A DNA stretch of 64,000 nucleotides from Megalobrama amblycephala (Eukaryota > Chordata > Actinopteri > Cypriniformes > Xenocyprididae), in contig NC_063066.1 in the NCBI RefSeq assembly GCF_018812025.1, positions 6,312,382-6,376,381 on the forward strand. The letters run 5' to 3'. A program made the translations under genes and the position numbers. How positions within the stretch are numbered: position 1 is the stretch's first letter; each line of letters opens with the position of its first letter. Below are positions 24,326-35,869 of the stretch, one piece after another. A model generated the notes under the pieces. It did no database searches, was not told the DNA's origin, and was given only the letters and a program-made list of their open reading frames with translations.

Positions 24326-26105
24326 GTTTTATTTCAGTGATGATCTGAAATATTTGTTGACATATTTGTATTTGTATATGAAAACTAGTAATAAAAAGGT
24401 TTCGTTTTATATAGCACTTCCAAAGAGTTCTATTTAGTACCAAAAAGGCTTCTGCTATTGTAACCATTTTTCTTAAGAGTGTGGAAATAGAATAACAGAA
24501 ATGTTAACAGCAACCGAGTTAGTATATAACCTCAACCTCTACATTTTTTTTATTTTTTTTATTATTATTGGTACTGTGATGAATTTTAATATGTTAATCA
24601 GAAAACAAATGCTATTTTATTTTTGAAAACAAAACTTTCTGAATCCGAAATGCTTTTCCATATCATGAATAAAAACAAAAGAGAGAATAAATGGGCCACC
24701 TCCCTCAGACTCCTTAGAGACCGCTTCTTATCCAAAATAAAAGCATTATGAATGTGTGCTCCATGTAAAATCGCATATAAAAACAAAGCACATCATAATT
24801 ATGCACAAACATCCTGTACAGAGGCATGTGCACATACAAACCCTGCAGATATTTGATTTGTGCTTGTGTGTTCAGCTTGTCTAAACTTAGTTCAGATTGC
24901 CAATTTGGTGTGGTGAGTTCTGCGAGTGTTTCTTGGCATGTGCCTGGTGGTGTCTCAGACCAATTTGTCATTCCAAGCTGGCTTTGTGTGTTGCCAGCAG
25001 CGAGACCATGACCGCGCACTGCTCTGATCCTGGCAGCACCGGGGGACGAGGCCAAGTGTTCCACGCACTCAACTCTGGGACAAATAAAGGATTCTGCCTG
25101 CTGATCCTCGTCTCTAAGGTAGAGGAGCAGAAGAACTAGCTTTGCCCAACTTCTCCTTTGCTCCAGAAAAAGCTCATCCACTAGAATGTGTGTGACAAGA
25201 TACAGCTTTCTCTGAATGGCTGTGAAGTCTCTGCAGTGATTTAGTGTCTCATTTCTGAAAATGTTAACTGGTATTTGGTCACACTGAATAATTCATAGCC
25301 TTTGGAGATTCATGAAGCAAACAATACTTTTCTTTTGCCTGCCTCTTTTACAAATATTTTGATTCTGGGATAAAATGTGGCACAGAAACTCACAAAGTGC
25401 CGTGATTGACCCAGCTTTAGCGTGCAGCCTTAATAACTTTGACTTTAAAGCAAGTCATGATGGATTTATGTTCTGCTTGGTAAAAAGCTTACTATGAGCA
25501 CTTCAACACTTTGAGGCTTATTTTTGCTTTTCTTTCTTTTTTGTTTTTTGAGGCTAAGTGGTTTATAAGCATATTGTTCGTTTGAGTCATCTGTTGCTTA
25601 AGCCACAGTCAGTGGAACAACTCGGCCTGGCTTATAAGATTGAGGCGGAAAAACACTGCGGCCGTATGTATGTCAGGGCGAGTAACAGCGGATTTTAAAA
25701 GCAAACTGATCCTTGATGACACTATAATTCTTTGTTTTTTCTCCTTCATGTGAATCCTTGCTCTCATTCCCTGCGCTGTATCATTTAAAGACACAACTGC
25801 ATGATAAAATGCTGGCAGGCTGATGTACCTGTATCTGAATACAGTAATTCGGTGACATTTAACACCATAGTTGCCAGATTAGGGCACTGGGTGTCTGAAA
25901 GATTCAATTGTGGCACAAAAGAGAAGTCAAAATTTGAAGTGAAATTGGTAACCTCATATGCAAATTGCAGCCTGTTAACTCAATTACACAGCAGTCGGTC
26001 CAAATGTTGATGTAGATGTGAAATAGTTATCTTTATGTTGAGAAACACAAATCCCAATCATTAAGACCTCAGACTATTTTTGAACCAATGCAGGGACGAT
26101 TATTT
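24326..26105. other. Non-coding DNA, nothing recognised
   Basis: No gene supported. Overlapping open frames on both strands near 24,714-25,181 (up to 155 codons) have no signature and contradict one another. Confidence 0.5.
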
Positions 26106-26935
26106 ATTTTTTTTCTATCCAAGTCCTGGGTTTAGCCTTTTGGGTTATTTTTCCAGTGTTTGGGTAGTTTTTGTGTTACCCAGATCCTGGGTCAGACATA
26201 ACCCAGGGGTTGAGTTATTTATCACAGGCTTTTTCTGACCTCTTCAGGAGAGAGCAGTGCAGCTCTGTCAAATTGGTGCATGTCTTCAGTAAAATACAGG
26301 TTTGTGTACGTTTTATCTTATCGAAAATGTTGTTATTGTTCTGTATATCGTTTAATTTAATGCAAAGCAACATACAGGGGCGCGATGTGAGTCACCTAAA
26401 TGAGTGTCGCACCTGTATTTTCATGTGATGGAAACACCTGATGCCGGACAGTTTATGGAGTCAGTCATAGCATTTTTCATCTACTATTGAAACGCAACAC
26501 GAGCCATCTCCAGCACGAGATCCAGCGCCGATATGGTGGAAACGGGACTGGTGGATTACACTTGAATTACTTCTAAATGTTTAATTTTTACATCTAATAT
26601 TTGTTAAACGAGCTTAAATGTAGGCAATATGTATTAAAAATGATATAAAATATGCTATACTATAAAATGTGATCAAAAATAAAGGAATTTTCATGCAAAC
26701 CAGTGGTTGTGTGGATTATTTAAAAAACGTTTAGAGGATTTAAATTAATCTATAAACATTCCTTCATGTATGAAGTAAAAAAGAAAGAAAGAAAGAAAAA
26801 AAAAAGCTAGTATTATAGTAAAAATTAATCATTTCAACCATTATGCTGGGTTAAATGAACAACCAAATTTGCTGGGTAAAATTAAGGTTGTTTTTAACCC
26901 AGTGTTTTTTAGATTGAAGGACTTTATATTTCAAT
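26106..26935. mobile_element. Relic related to the CTGGGTTA foldback MITE
   Basis: The right end region GGTTGTTTTTAACCCAGTGT followed by TTTTTAGA matches the terminus of the foldback MITE at 56,270-56,541. The left side repeats CCTGGGTTTAGCC, ACCCAGATCCTGGGT and ATAACCCAGGGGTTG. Termini are eroded and no target duplication was found, so borders are approximate. Confidence 0.45.
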
Positions 26936-27061
26936 GCAATGCATACCCGATCATTTCTAACACTGGATATTTTAACCTAAAATGCATACATTTTTGAAGA
27001 GTATGTTGATATTTCAGACAATATGACAGGAATCCAATGCTTTTTTAAAAAAAAAATTAAA

Positions 27062-28972
27062 CTGGCCCTGTTATGCTTTTTTTAATGTTACCTTTCATGC
27101 CGTGTGTAATGTAGCCGTTTGTGAATATACAAGGCAGGGCTCGACAATAAGGACTGCCCGATGGCCCGGGGCCAGTGTGAACGACGTTCGGGACAGTAGA
27201 CGGAACGGTCACTTAGGGTGTGCGTTATATATCGTCTATGATATCGTAATTGTTGATTTAACGATCTGAAATGATCGAGTATGTCCCTGACTTTACAAAA
27301 ACACACCCGTTGAGTGCGCGGATACACTACGTGACGTAGTCTAGAGGGTTAGACTTGTGCGCGTGCATATTTCGAGTGTACGCATTCACTGGATGCTTTA
27401 GTCTATTAAAATGCATTTAGAAAGCCCCCAGAATGAAAGATAAGGGGCAAAAATGCCCCTGTATGTCTTTTATATTTATATAATTTAATATAGTTAACCA
27501 ATATTACATAGAGCGCCGTTTTTCTCCAAATATCAGCATGATTTCAAATGTGATATTGATTTTATACAACGTATAGTTTAATGAACAAGAACTTAATATC
27601 AAGTGACTTACATTTTAGACACCAAATCGCCTTTTTCACTCTATTTCGCCAACGAAAATAGTTCCAAAGTCCACAGAATTGTTTTGCGTCTCTGAGCAAC
27701 ACTTCCTGAATGAATCAGCCGTTTGAATGAATCGGTTGAATCTCAATGATTCGCTCATTAACAGTGATTCGCTGCCACCTACTGGCGGGTTTAATTTCAT
27801 ATTTAAAAGTGTCTTAATTTTTTAAATAATTTCAAATAACAGTATTTAACGTTTTGAATTTTTCAACATTGCAAAACATTATTTATGCATCTGTAACTGT
27901 TCTTGACTTGAGTGATTAACTTTAATAATGTTTAATCTAGTTATATAGTTAATTAGATTACAATTTCTGTACCTGGAAATCTTGTTTAAATCAAAATGAA
28001 AAACTTGAAAAGCATTGTTTATTTAATTTATATGTTTGTTCTGTTGTATTTATTTGTGCTATTACTCATAATTTGATTATTTGTTACTAGTTTATTACTT
28101 ACTGTTTATTTGTCTTACAAAATTTTAAATTTAAGTGAGTTAATCTAGTAGCTTTTGGTGTCATAACCCTATTTATTAAGGTTAAATGTTACAAAGACAA
28201 CAAAAACAATAACTAGGCTTATTTTATAGGCCCATTTTCTTTTCTTTTACTTTATTAAGTTTTTTGTTGTGGGACCAGTGAAAATTTTGGTGGGGCAAGT
28301 GAAAATTTGAAGCTAGTAGAAAAAAATCCGTGGCGTTGAGCCCTGCAAGGTCTGCAAAGTTTTAACGATCAAAGTGCACAATAAATAAAGTTAATGTCTC
28401 CTAAAAGAAAGAATCATTCTGAACGGATAAAAGGAGTCGTCAGCAATTCCAGTCTCACTTCCTGTTATATATATATATGTAACAAAATGTAACAAATTTG
28501 CATAATGCCAGCCTATGCTCTTCATTGGCTGCCAGAGAACAACATTTACTTTGACCCGCCCTCAAACTCTGTAGTTGTAGCTGAGAGTTTGGATTGTGTC
28601 GTCAACATGTCGAGAAGATGCATTTTGCATGCATTTAAAAAGATGAGGACTCGTGCTGGAATTGATATGGAAATATTGACACCATCGTTACTATTTGTAT
28701 CACTGTGTATCAAGTGCCTCTAAAGCTGAAATTCAGATATGATAATAGATGTTTTGTTTCTGACATGCTGTAAGCAGGTGACCAATCACAACAGACTGGG
28801 TCATATGACCAATCAGCACAGAGTAGGCTCTCAGAGACGAGGGGTTTAGAGAATCTATGAAGTAACCATTTTCAGATATTGTGTATTTTGACCTTGGATG
28901 CATGCAAACCTATTGTGGGAGACATGCAAAAACTAATTAGGAAACTTTAAAATAGCAAAATAGGAGCTCTTC
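27062..28972. mobile_element. MITE interrupted by a second element
   Basis: The left end GGCCCTGTTATGCTTTTTTT pairs imperfectly with the right end AAAATAGCAAAATAGGAGCT. The interior (CATGCCGTGTGTAATGTAGC; CTTCATTGGCTGCCAGAGAA) belongs to a family I recall from cyprinids. Removing 27,135-28,350 rejoins GTGAATATACAAGG to TCTGCAAAGTTTTAACGATC. A short frame beginning at an internal ATG (MSRRCILHAFKK) has no clear family. Confidence 0.6.
27135..28345. mobile_element. Non-autonomous element with 5-bp target duplication
   Basis: The left end CAGGGCTCGACAATAA and the right end GTTGAGCCCTG are inverted repeats. They are flanked by CAAGG at 27,130-27,134 and again at 28,346-28,350. A CAGGGCTC-type end with a 5-bp duplication fits the hAT5 group, an assignment from recall. 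No transposase frame remains. It is nested in the MITE 27,062-28,972. Confidence 0.8.
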
Positions 28973-29736
28973 GAATGATGTGAAATGCTTCATGTCTATA
29001 GAAATAACTCAAGATGTCTTGCAACATATTATCTTCTTCCTCTCTCCTGCCACTCATTTCTTTCTCATTTTCTTTTTTGTCTGCACAATACAGAATCATC
29101 CAAATGGCTGTTGTGATGGTGTGGGCTCCAAGGATGGACCAAGCACACGGCGTCGATTGTGCTCGGCACAAAGGTAAGCCATTCAAAGAGGAACCGCTGG
29201 CAGGCTGTAGCTCTCTAGATTACAGCATCCTCCAGCTTTAATAAAGAGGCTGTTTGAAAAGACAATGTCACGTCGTCTCCATTTACGGTTACGTCCTTCA
29301 TATTGATTAAACCAGTTCTAACAACATGCTCCCCTTAATCCTACAGCTCCACTCAGGGCTATCAAATCAGGTCGTGTGCTAGGTTAGTAACGAGGCTTTC
29401 AACACTTACACATGTCAACGCTTTCAACATACATCGCACTTACAAACAAGTGGCGGTCAGCCTGCAGTAACAGGTGTGGCACTTGTATCGCTACTTGCTG
29501 TGCACTACAATTGTAGCGTGATTAGCTAACAGGTTTAGATGAGGATAAGAGTAGGCTTTGTGAGCTTTGGTTTTCCATACAACACAAAGGATCACATCAG
29601 GTTGCTATTCAACCAAAGGTCACTTGTGGCCAGGGGCATTCGTGGTTCACATGTTAGTAGACGACTCTTTGACATGTTTGAGGTCAAACTGTTATATTGA
29701 TTCATGTTAACAATTTGAAATGTCAAATATTGCTAA
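28973..29736. other. Non-coding DNA, nothing recognised
   Basis: No gene supported. Short overlapping frames at 28,947-29,241 on both strands lack signatures. Confidence 0.5.
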
Positions 29737-29866
29737 AGGAAGCAAAGGTACATTACTTTGAATTCAAAGTATACATTTTATCAGTTCATGCATTTCTTTG
29801 GGAATCAAACCCATGACCTTGCCGATGCTAGTGTCATGCTCTACTCTTTGAGCTACAGGAGTGTGA
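29737..29866 (-). mobile_element. tRNA-derived SINE fragment
   Basis: On the minus strand the sequence reads CCTGTAGCTCAAAGAGTAGA and, further on, AAGGTCATGGGTTTGATTCC. These match a tRNA-type A box (TAGCTCA..AGTAGAGCA) and B box (GGTTTGATTCC) at roughly the spacing of a RNA polymerase III promoter. A tail like CATGAACTGATAAAATGTAT follows. The head does not form a standard tRNA, so this is a SINE rather than a tRNA gene. Confidence 0.7.
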
Positions 29867-29924
29867 AATAACTTATTGATTCATTGTATTTATATTTCCC
29901 CCCTTATATATATGCATACACATT

Positions 29925-30330
29925 ACCTTTCAAACGTTTGTTTTTTTTTTTTAAATTTATTTTAAGAAACTAATACTTTTATAAAAAAAAAAAAAATTTA
30001 ATTGACCAAAAGTGATAAAAGTGTCAAATATGGTCATAAGTGATAGTAAAGACATTTATATTGTTACAAAAAAAAAAAAAAATCTATTTCAAATAAATGC
30101 TGTCCTTTTGAACTTTCTATTCATCAAAGATGAATAGATGTTTTTAACATTGATAATAATAAGAAATGTTTCTTGAGTAGCAAATCAGCATATTAGAATG
30201 AGGGAAATTTGGCTTTGCCATTGCAGGAATGCATTACTTTTTACAATATATATTAAAACTTATTAAACATTATTAATAAATGCAGTCTTGTGAGCATCAG
30301 AGACTTCTTTCAAAAACAGAATACAGCATC
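29925..30330 (+). mobile_element. Dispersed MITE, copy with local inverted insertion
   Basis: Contains ATTGACCAAAAGTGATAAAA, CAAATAAATGCTGTCCTTTT and AATCAGCATATTAGAATGAG, the hallmarks of the family at 63,705. The left end CATTACCTTTCAAACGTTTG is degraded. A perfect 9-bp hairpin (CTATTCATC, AAA, GATGAATAG) at 30,117-30,137 replaces the sequence found in sister copies. Confidence 0.65.
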
Positions 30331-30340
30331 AATTTTATAT

Positions 30341-31090
30341 GTTAACATCGGGGGTGTCGATGTTAACGTGTTAACGCATGCAATTAATTCTAAATCCTTA
30401 ACATATTAAAATTATTTAACGCAAATAAATTACAGAAGCATGTGAAATTGTGTCATTAACCTAATTATTGTCACGCAGTTATGATCTTAGAAGTCGGGAG
30501 TCAAACTGAGCATCCACAATGGCGCAAGCACATGTAACCCTAATTTGTAGAAATATTGATTCTAACGCTTTAACTCGACTTCGCTTCTCTGTTTGAGAAC
30601 AGATAATTTTAAACTCTGAGAAATTTTCAGCAAAGTGATCCAGTGAATTCATTCAAACAATCAGTCCAAAGCAGTGCTAATGTAAAGAAAGCCAGGCTGA
30701 TTACATGAGAGATGGCAGAGAAAATCGAGACTCACATTGCGTTTTTAGTGAATTATTCATTTCAGTATGCATTTCGCTTTAAAACACAAGCTCTGCCATA
30801 TTCTGTGGTTGTTCCTGAAGATCGCGAGCCCTCACGAATCGTGTGAAAAACAAACTGAACGAAACATCAAAACATCCCACAGCTCTTCAATTTGGTGTCC
30901 TTTTGGAGATATCTAAATTTACCTAGCTTACAGAAAATACACTTTTGTAAGAATCAACCTTCAATCTGAAATGATGACATAATTAATGTGTTATATGCTT
31001 GATTTCACAATAAGTTTACGATTAATCGCACAAAAAGGGTGTGATTATTTGTAATAAAAAATGTAATCTATTGACAGCCCTAGTTAATAT
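30341..31090. mobile_element. hAT-type element with 8-bp target duplication
   Basis: The left end GGGGGTGTCGATGTTAAC pairs with a right end whose complement is TAGGGCTGTCAATAGATTAC. The flanks GTTAACAT (30,341-30,348) and GTTAATAT (31,083-31,090) match at 7 of 8 positions. The body is rich in TTAACGC motifs, as in a repeat family common in fish. About 734 bp, no transposase coding. Confidence 0.75.
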
Positions 31091-33214
31091 GTAACTGGTC
31101 TAGGCAAATAAAGTTATTAGTAAGTTTCATATGTTAAACGTAAATGCCCCCATTCATTTCTGACCCTGACCCCTAGTGTCGTAGTTTTGTGTGAGAAAAT
31201 CCGCCATACAGAATAATATATCGAAGTGTGATTTAGGATTTAGGTTGAACTCAAACAAGGTATTTGTTGTGCCACATAAAACCATGTATATTCAAAACAT
31301 AACAGCGACAGAGCAATATAACCTTGTATCCTGTTCTCAATTTTCAATCTTTGTTTTTGAGAATGAATTTACTCTCTGATCTCTCTACAGCTTGAGTGTT
31401 CCAGAACAGCGGAATCCAGCGTATTATGTGTGATGATGAAACATCGTTCCGGTAAATCCCACCTCCCAAACAGGACATGCGGCAGTAAACCCAAAAACCC
31501 CTCACCGCCATCATTTTTTTTTTTTTTTTTTTTTCTTGATTATTACAAAAGGAACAATAGAGACTATGTATTAACAGCATGTTGAGATTTATTTGTCTTT
31601 GGCTGCACCACCCAGTGATAGACACAAATCCTTAATCCTCCCTCAAGATAATAACTATGTAATCCTCATTCCCAGATGGAGCTGTTTCAGAAAAGACAGC
31701 GCTAGCCAACACCGTGTCTGTCCAAGATCAAGAGAGGTGAGCTCATTAAAATACAGAGCAATTAAAAAAAAAAGAAAGAAAGAAATGGTGCCCGTTGCCT
31801 GTTGCAACACATAAACAATATTATCATATTTCCCTCCATATCCATAATTGTGGAACAGTGAAAAGCTAACCTACAGAGCACTTCAGCATCACCTCGGCCC
31901 CCTGATCGACGACCCACACACTCTGCAGGCATAATGAGCGCGCTCCCTGTATCTCTCCATCCTGATGAAAGCTGATGTGAGAGGTGCTTGGCTTGATTCA
32001 TTTGCTTGACATTATTCAACATTGTAATTAAGAGTCTTGCATCAACACTGCAGCGCACTGATTGTTTTCTGCATCTCGCCGGCTAATAAAATCTAGCTGA
32101 TTGTTATGCAAATCCATTTAAATAACCAAGATAATCAAAAGACTATAAGCGAATGCATCACAAATGCTAGGAAAGTGAGTGTCTCCTGATTCCAGTGAGT
32201 CTATTAAACGCTGTCTGGGAAGTAGTTTTCCCACACTACTGACGCGGCGTTTCCAAGTTCGTCCAGAAGATGTTCGCGTTCCTTCTGCCCGCTGCCTCTC
32301 CGTCTCGTTTCTTCGCGCTCGCTACCCCACACGATTGCTGGATGTGAAGGAGGGCTGTCGGCGGGCCAAAACGAGTCCCTGCGAGGCAACCGCTGCCAAC
32401 TGCAGGCTCCCGGCCACCCCTCCCACCTTCCATACAAGCACCCTGGGGACTGACTGAGAGGAGAACGGCGAACAAGCCATGCCCACCCGTGCGCCATTGT
32501 CTACGGGGAGGCCGGCTTGGAGCCCTTGGCTGCGAGTACAGAGTGCTGCACTGGAGTGCTCATTATGGCTCTGTGGGGACTGTACTCCAGGGTATCCAGT
32601 GTGTAGCTGAGGAGCTCATTATGGAAGGCTGCCTCCGAGCCTTTGCACCTAGAGGCACAGAGCCTGGAGAAGAGATAGCAAGAGGAGGGCTGCCAGATTA
32701 AACTTAATCAGAGCCACCTGTAACCAGAAGTGCCTCCTCCTCCTCATCATCATCCTCATCCTCATCCTCATCCTCGCTGGTGTAATTACCGCAATCACTT
32801 TTATTTCTCTGGCAAAGCACAGGCCAGAGGCTTAATGAGGACGTGTCAGTTCGGATCCCCTGATGTAGATTTTAAACAGAATGTATAATGCCAATTATGC
32901 TTTTAGCATGACATATTCCCTTAGTTCTCATGTTTATAAAGTATTTTATGGGATTTGGCTGGAATATTTTTACAACTTGATCCCGTAGTTGACACTTCAA
33001 AGGGAAATATTGAGTGACAAATAAATAAATAAATAAGACACCAGCAGAACAGTGTGTGGAGAGGCATTTCACTATTGTGAGAATGCATTTGATGCAAGAA
33101 TCAATTAGAGAAAGATAAAACGGTGCTTTAACTTCAAAAAGCGAGAGATTATATTTAGTGCAAAGAAATTACATATTTAATTTATTCGATTTTTAAATGT
33201 TTTTTTTTTAAGAA
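31091..33214. other. Non-coding DNA with CpG-rich patch and microsatellite
   Basis: No gene supported. It has a poly-T run near 31,510-31,534 and a (CTCATC)-type tract near 32,736-32,778. Opposing open frames at 32,179-32,497 reflect base composition. Confidence 0.5.
32230..32425. promoter_or_regulatory. Short CpG-rich patch
   Basis: About 19 CpG dinucleotides in some 190 bases by hand count, with GC-rich sequence on both sides of TTCGCGCTCG. It could be a small island or an old GC-rich repeat. No transcription start signal can be identified. Confidence 0.3.
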
Positions 33215-33624
33215 TTCTCTGATGCTCACCAAGGCAATTTAATAAAAGTAAAAATACAGTAAAATTGTGAAGTATTATTACCATTTAAAATAACTGTTTT
33301 CTATTTTAATAAACTTTTAACATGTAATTTCTGCTATATCAAAGCTGAATTTTCAGCATCATTACTCCAGTCTTCAGTGTCACATGATCCTTCAGAAATC
33401 ATTATAATATGCTGATTTGCTGCTCAAACAAAACATTTCTTTTTATTATCAATGTTGAAAATAGTTGTGCTACTTAATTTTTTTTTTTTCCTTTGGAAAC
33501 CATGAAATTTTTTTTCAAAAATCTTTGACGACTAGTTCAAAAGAATGGCATTTATTTGAAATAGAAATCTTTTGTGACATTATAAAAAAATCCTTACTGT
33601 CACTTTTGATAAATTTTATCATAC

Positions 33625-33640
<16 letters not shown>
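33215..33640 (-). mobile_element. Dispersed MITE copy
   Basis: Carries CATTACTCCAGTCTTCAGTG, CACATGATCCTTCAGAAATC and CTTACTGTCACTTTTGATAA in the inverted orientation relative to the copy at 63,705. Its outer end runs into the TA/GA microsatellite, so the terminus is lost. Confidence 0.75.

Positions 33641-33694
<54 letters not shown>
33625..33694. repeat. Compound (TA)n(GA)n microsatellite
   Basis: About 20 bases of alternating A and T pass directly into about 50 bases of alternating A and G. Confidence 0.97.
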
Positions 33695-33699
<5 letters not shown>

Positions 33700-35497
33700 T
33701 GAAAGTTGAGCATGCAAGCTCATTGGCTACTGATACAGCAGGAACCAATCAGCTGTGTCCTATAAATAATGATGTGATTACGAGCAGGTTGAGTTAAAGG
33801 ACCAATTAGCCTGTGCCATCTAGAGTTTCATGACAGAACTATATATATATATATATATGTAAATTGAATCAAGGCAATTAACCATGAACTGTTCATATGT
33901 GATACCATTTCCATGTCTATATATATATGTATATATATATACTGTATATAAAATACCTTTAATGACTGTCAAAGTCTGCTAGTTGTTTTTATTATCACAG
34001 AGCCCTTCAAAATGTCACATAACTCCCTCTGTCATAATTTTATCACATTAAGACATAGATAGATAGATTGAATGGAAAAGTTTCAAGTGTTTTTTTTTTT
34101 TTTTCTTTCTTTCTTTTTCTCTCTGCGGGTTCTGCACAGACAGTTTGCAATGTTCAGGTGGGATTAATGAAAACAGTGTGATGTGATTTGCATAACTGAA
34201 TTGCCTCTGTGATTTCTCCTTCCTTGCACACCTCCCCTTAGGTATTGAAACATTTTGAAACATTCTTTGAAACAAACTGTCAAATGGCTGTCTACTTACA
34301 AGGAATACAAAGAGCTCACTGAGCAACAGTACGCCACAGTCTGACATGCTGAAACTGAGGATACGCTTCCCTACCTCAGAATAGAGCTGCCTATAAGCTT
34401 AAAATCAAGCCAGTCTAATGCAGAATTAGCATTTGTTTAATATAGTTCATAAAGAGTGTTTGTTTAGCTATAGGATGGATGGCTTTTGTGACAAAAATGC
34501 TTTATGTGTCATAACACATAAAGGACAGATTCATGCATGTAATGTGTTTAGCTGTACCAAACATGATGTCTGGGTCCATCAGGGTGCAAATTAATGGGGC
34601 AGTTGGGGGGGGTCTGACTCTACTAATTAAAGCTTAAATCCCCTCGATGCATGACAAAAAGAAAAGGGGGGTCTTGACAAGTATATGTGTTTAGCAGTCT
34701 CACATTTCCACAGATCACAGTATATATTTATATTATACAATATTATAAAGAACAATGTTTATCACCCCTAATGTGGGTCATACTTTTGACATCGCCTTAG
34801 CGATGTAATAATACTTGCAAAACTGAGCATACTGTTAGAAAGCATGTATCTAAAAAAAAATATCTCCTTGTAATTCAGTCTCATATTATAAATGGAATTG
34901 TGTTTCATGAATAAATTTGCCACACAGTTAAATGATGATGCTTACCCAGTGTGTTGTTGAAAGCAATCTGTTAAAATCTCTTAAATTTGTCATTTATAGA
35001 AGCAGCATATTTTTCTTGAAATGAGTAACAGTGGAAAAAACTGCAAAAGTTAAATTACAAATCACACTGTTTTCAAATTCATGAGGTAAACCTCCATAGA
35101 CTGTTTCCCAAAAATTACTCATTGAAATTCTGTTAATTATTATATATACGGATATGAAGGTTCAGCAGGTTACATGCTTGAACAGACATGTAAGCACAAA
35201 ACAGTAGAGGAAAAGAGCACTTTCCAGTTTTTTTAGTGATTAAAGTGCCTTCATACAGCAAGAGAACAAGTAGTGAGTTAGAGAGGTCAGGTTAAATGCA
35301 GATGAGAGCAAGAGAGAGAGGCTGGATGATAGTGTAGAGGAGATGAGGAGTGTTATAACACATTTTGTTTCATTGTCTTTGATACAACATAACCACATAA
35401 TACGTGTTAACGTTGTTTAGAAATATACAACTTGTCCAGGGCGGTTGATACAACCTTAACATGTCACTGAAAAGATTGTGTTGATATTATGCGCAGA
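33695..35497. other. Non-coding DNA with short TA tracts
   Basis: No gene. (TA)n tracts near 33,841-33,858 and 33,918-33,945; poly-T near 34,090-34,104. Confidence 0.5.
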
Positions 35498-35851
35498 CAT
35501 TCAAAAGTTTAGGGTTGGTAAGATTTTTATTGTTTTGAAAGAAATCTCTTATGCTCACCAAGGCTGCATTTATTTGATCAAGAATGTGAAATATTACTAT
35601 GGTGGTAACTGAAGTATGTGTTGTGCTGCTTAATATTTTTGTATTTATTATATAATTATTTTTTTTTGGGGGGGGGGGGGGGGGTATTTTTATTTATTTA
35701 TTTATTTAGAATTATTTGATGAATAGAATGTTTAAAAGAACAGCATTTATTTGAAATAGAATTTGTTTTTGTCACATTGTAAATGTTTTTACTGTCACTT
35801 TTGATTCATTTATGCATCAAAAAATCATACTGACCCAAACTTTTAAACAGA
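35498..35851. mobile_element. Dispersed MITE, internally deleted copy
   Basis: The left end ATTCAAAAGTTTAGGGTTGG pairs with the right end GACCCAAACTTTTAAAC. The familiar central block with the TCATGTGACAC motif is missing and the junction contains about eight T followed by a long G run (near 35,660-35,685). Both ends being present makes this one of the best-defined copies. Confidence 0.72.
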
Positions 35852-35869
35852 TCATATCATGATCAGAAA

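Noticed and set aside
24714..25181. 155-codon minus-strand frame
   Set aside because: Competing plus-strand frames cover the same bases, the composition is not protein-like at the C-terminus, and no motif or splice structure was found.
29800..29862. A functional tRNA gene on the minus strand
   Set aside because: A- and B-box-like motifs are present, but no cloverleaf with a proper acceptor stem can be drawn and a SINE-type tail follows.
32179..32497. Opposing ~95-codon frames as a first coding exon beside a CpG-rich patch
   Set aside because: No start context, splice donor or family signature could be defended, and both strands are open.
33465..33797. Open frames with Arg-Glu or Ser-Leu repeats on opposite strands
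   Set aside because: Both come from the (GA)n microsatellite at 33,645-33,694 and its MITE flank.
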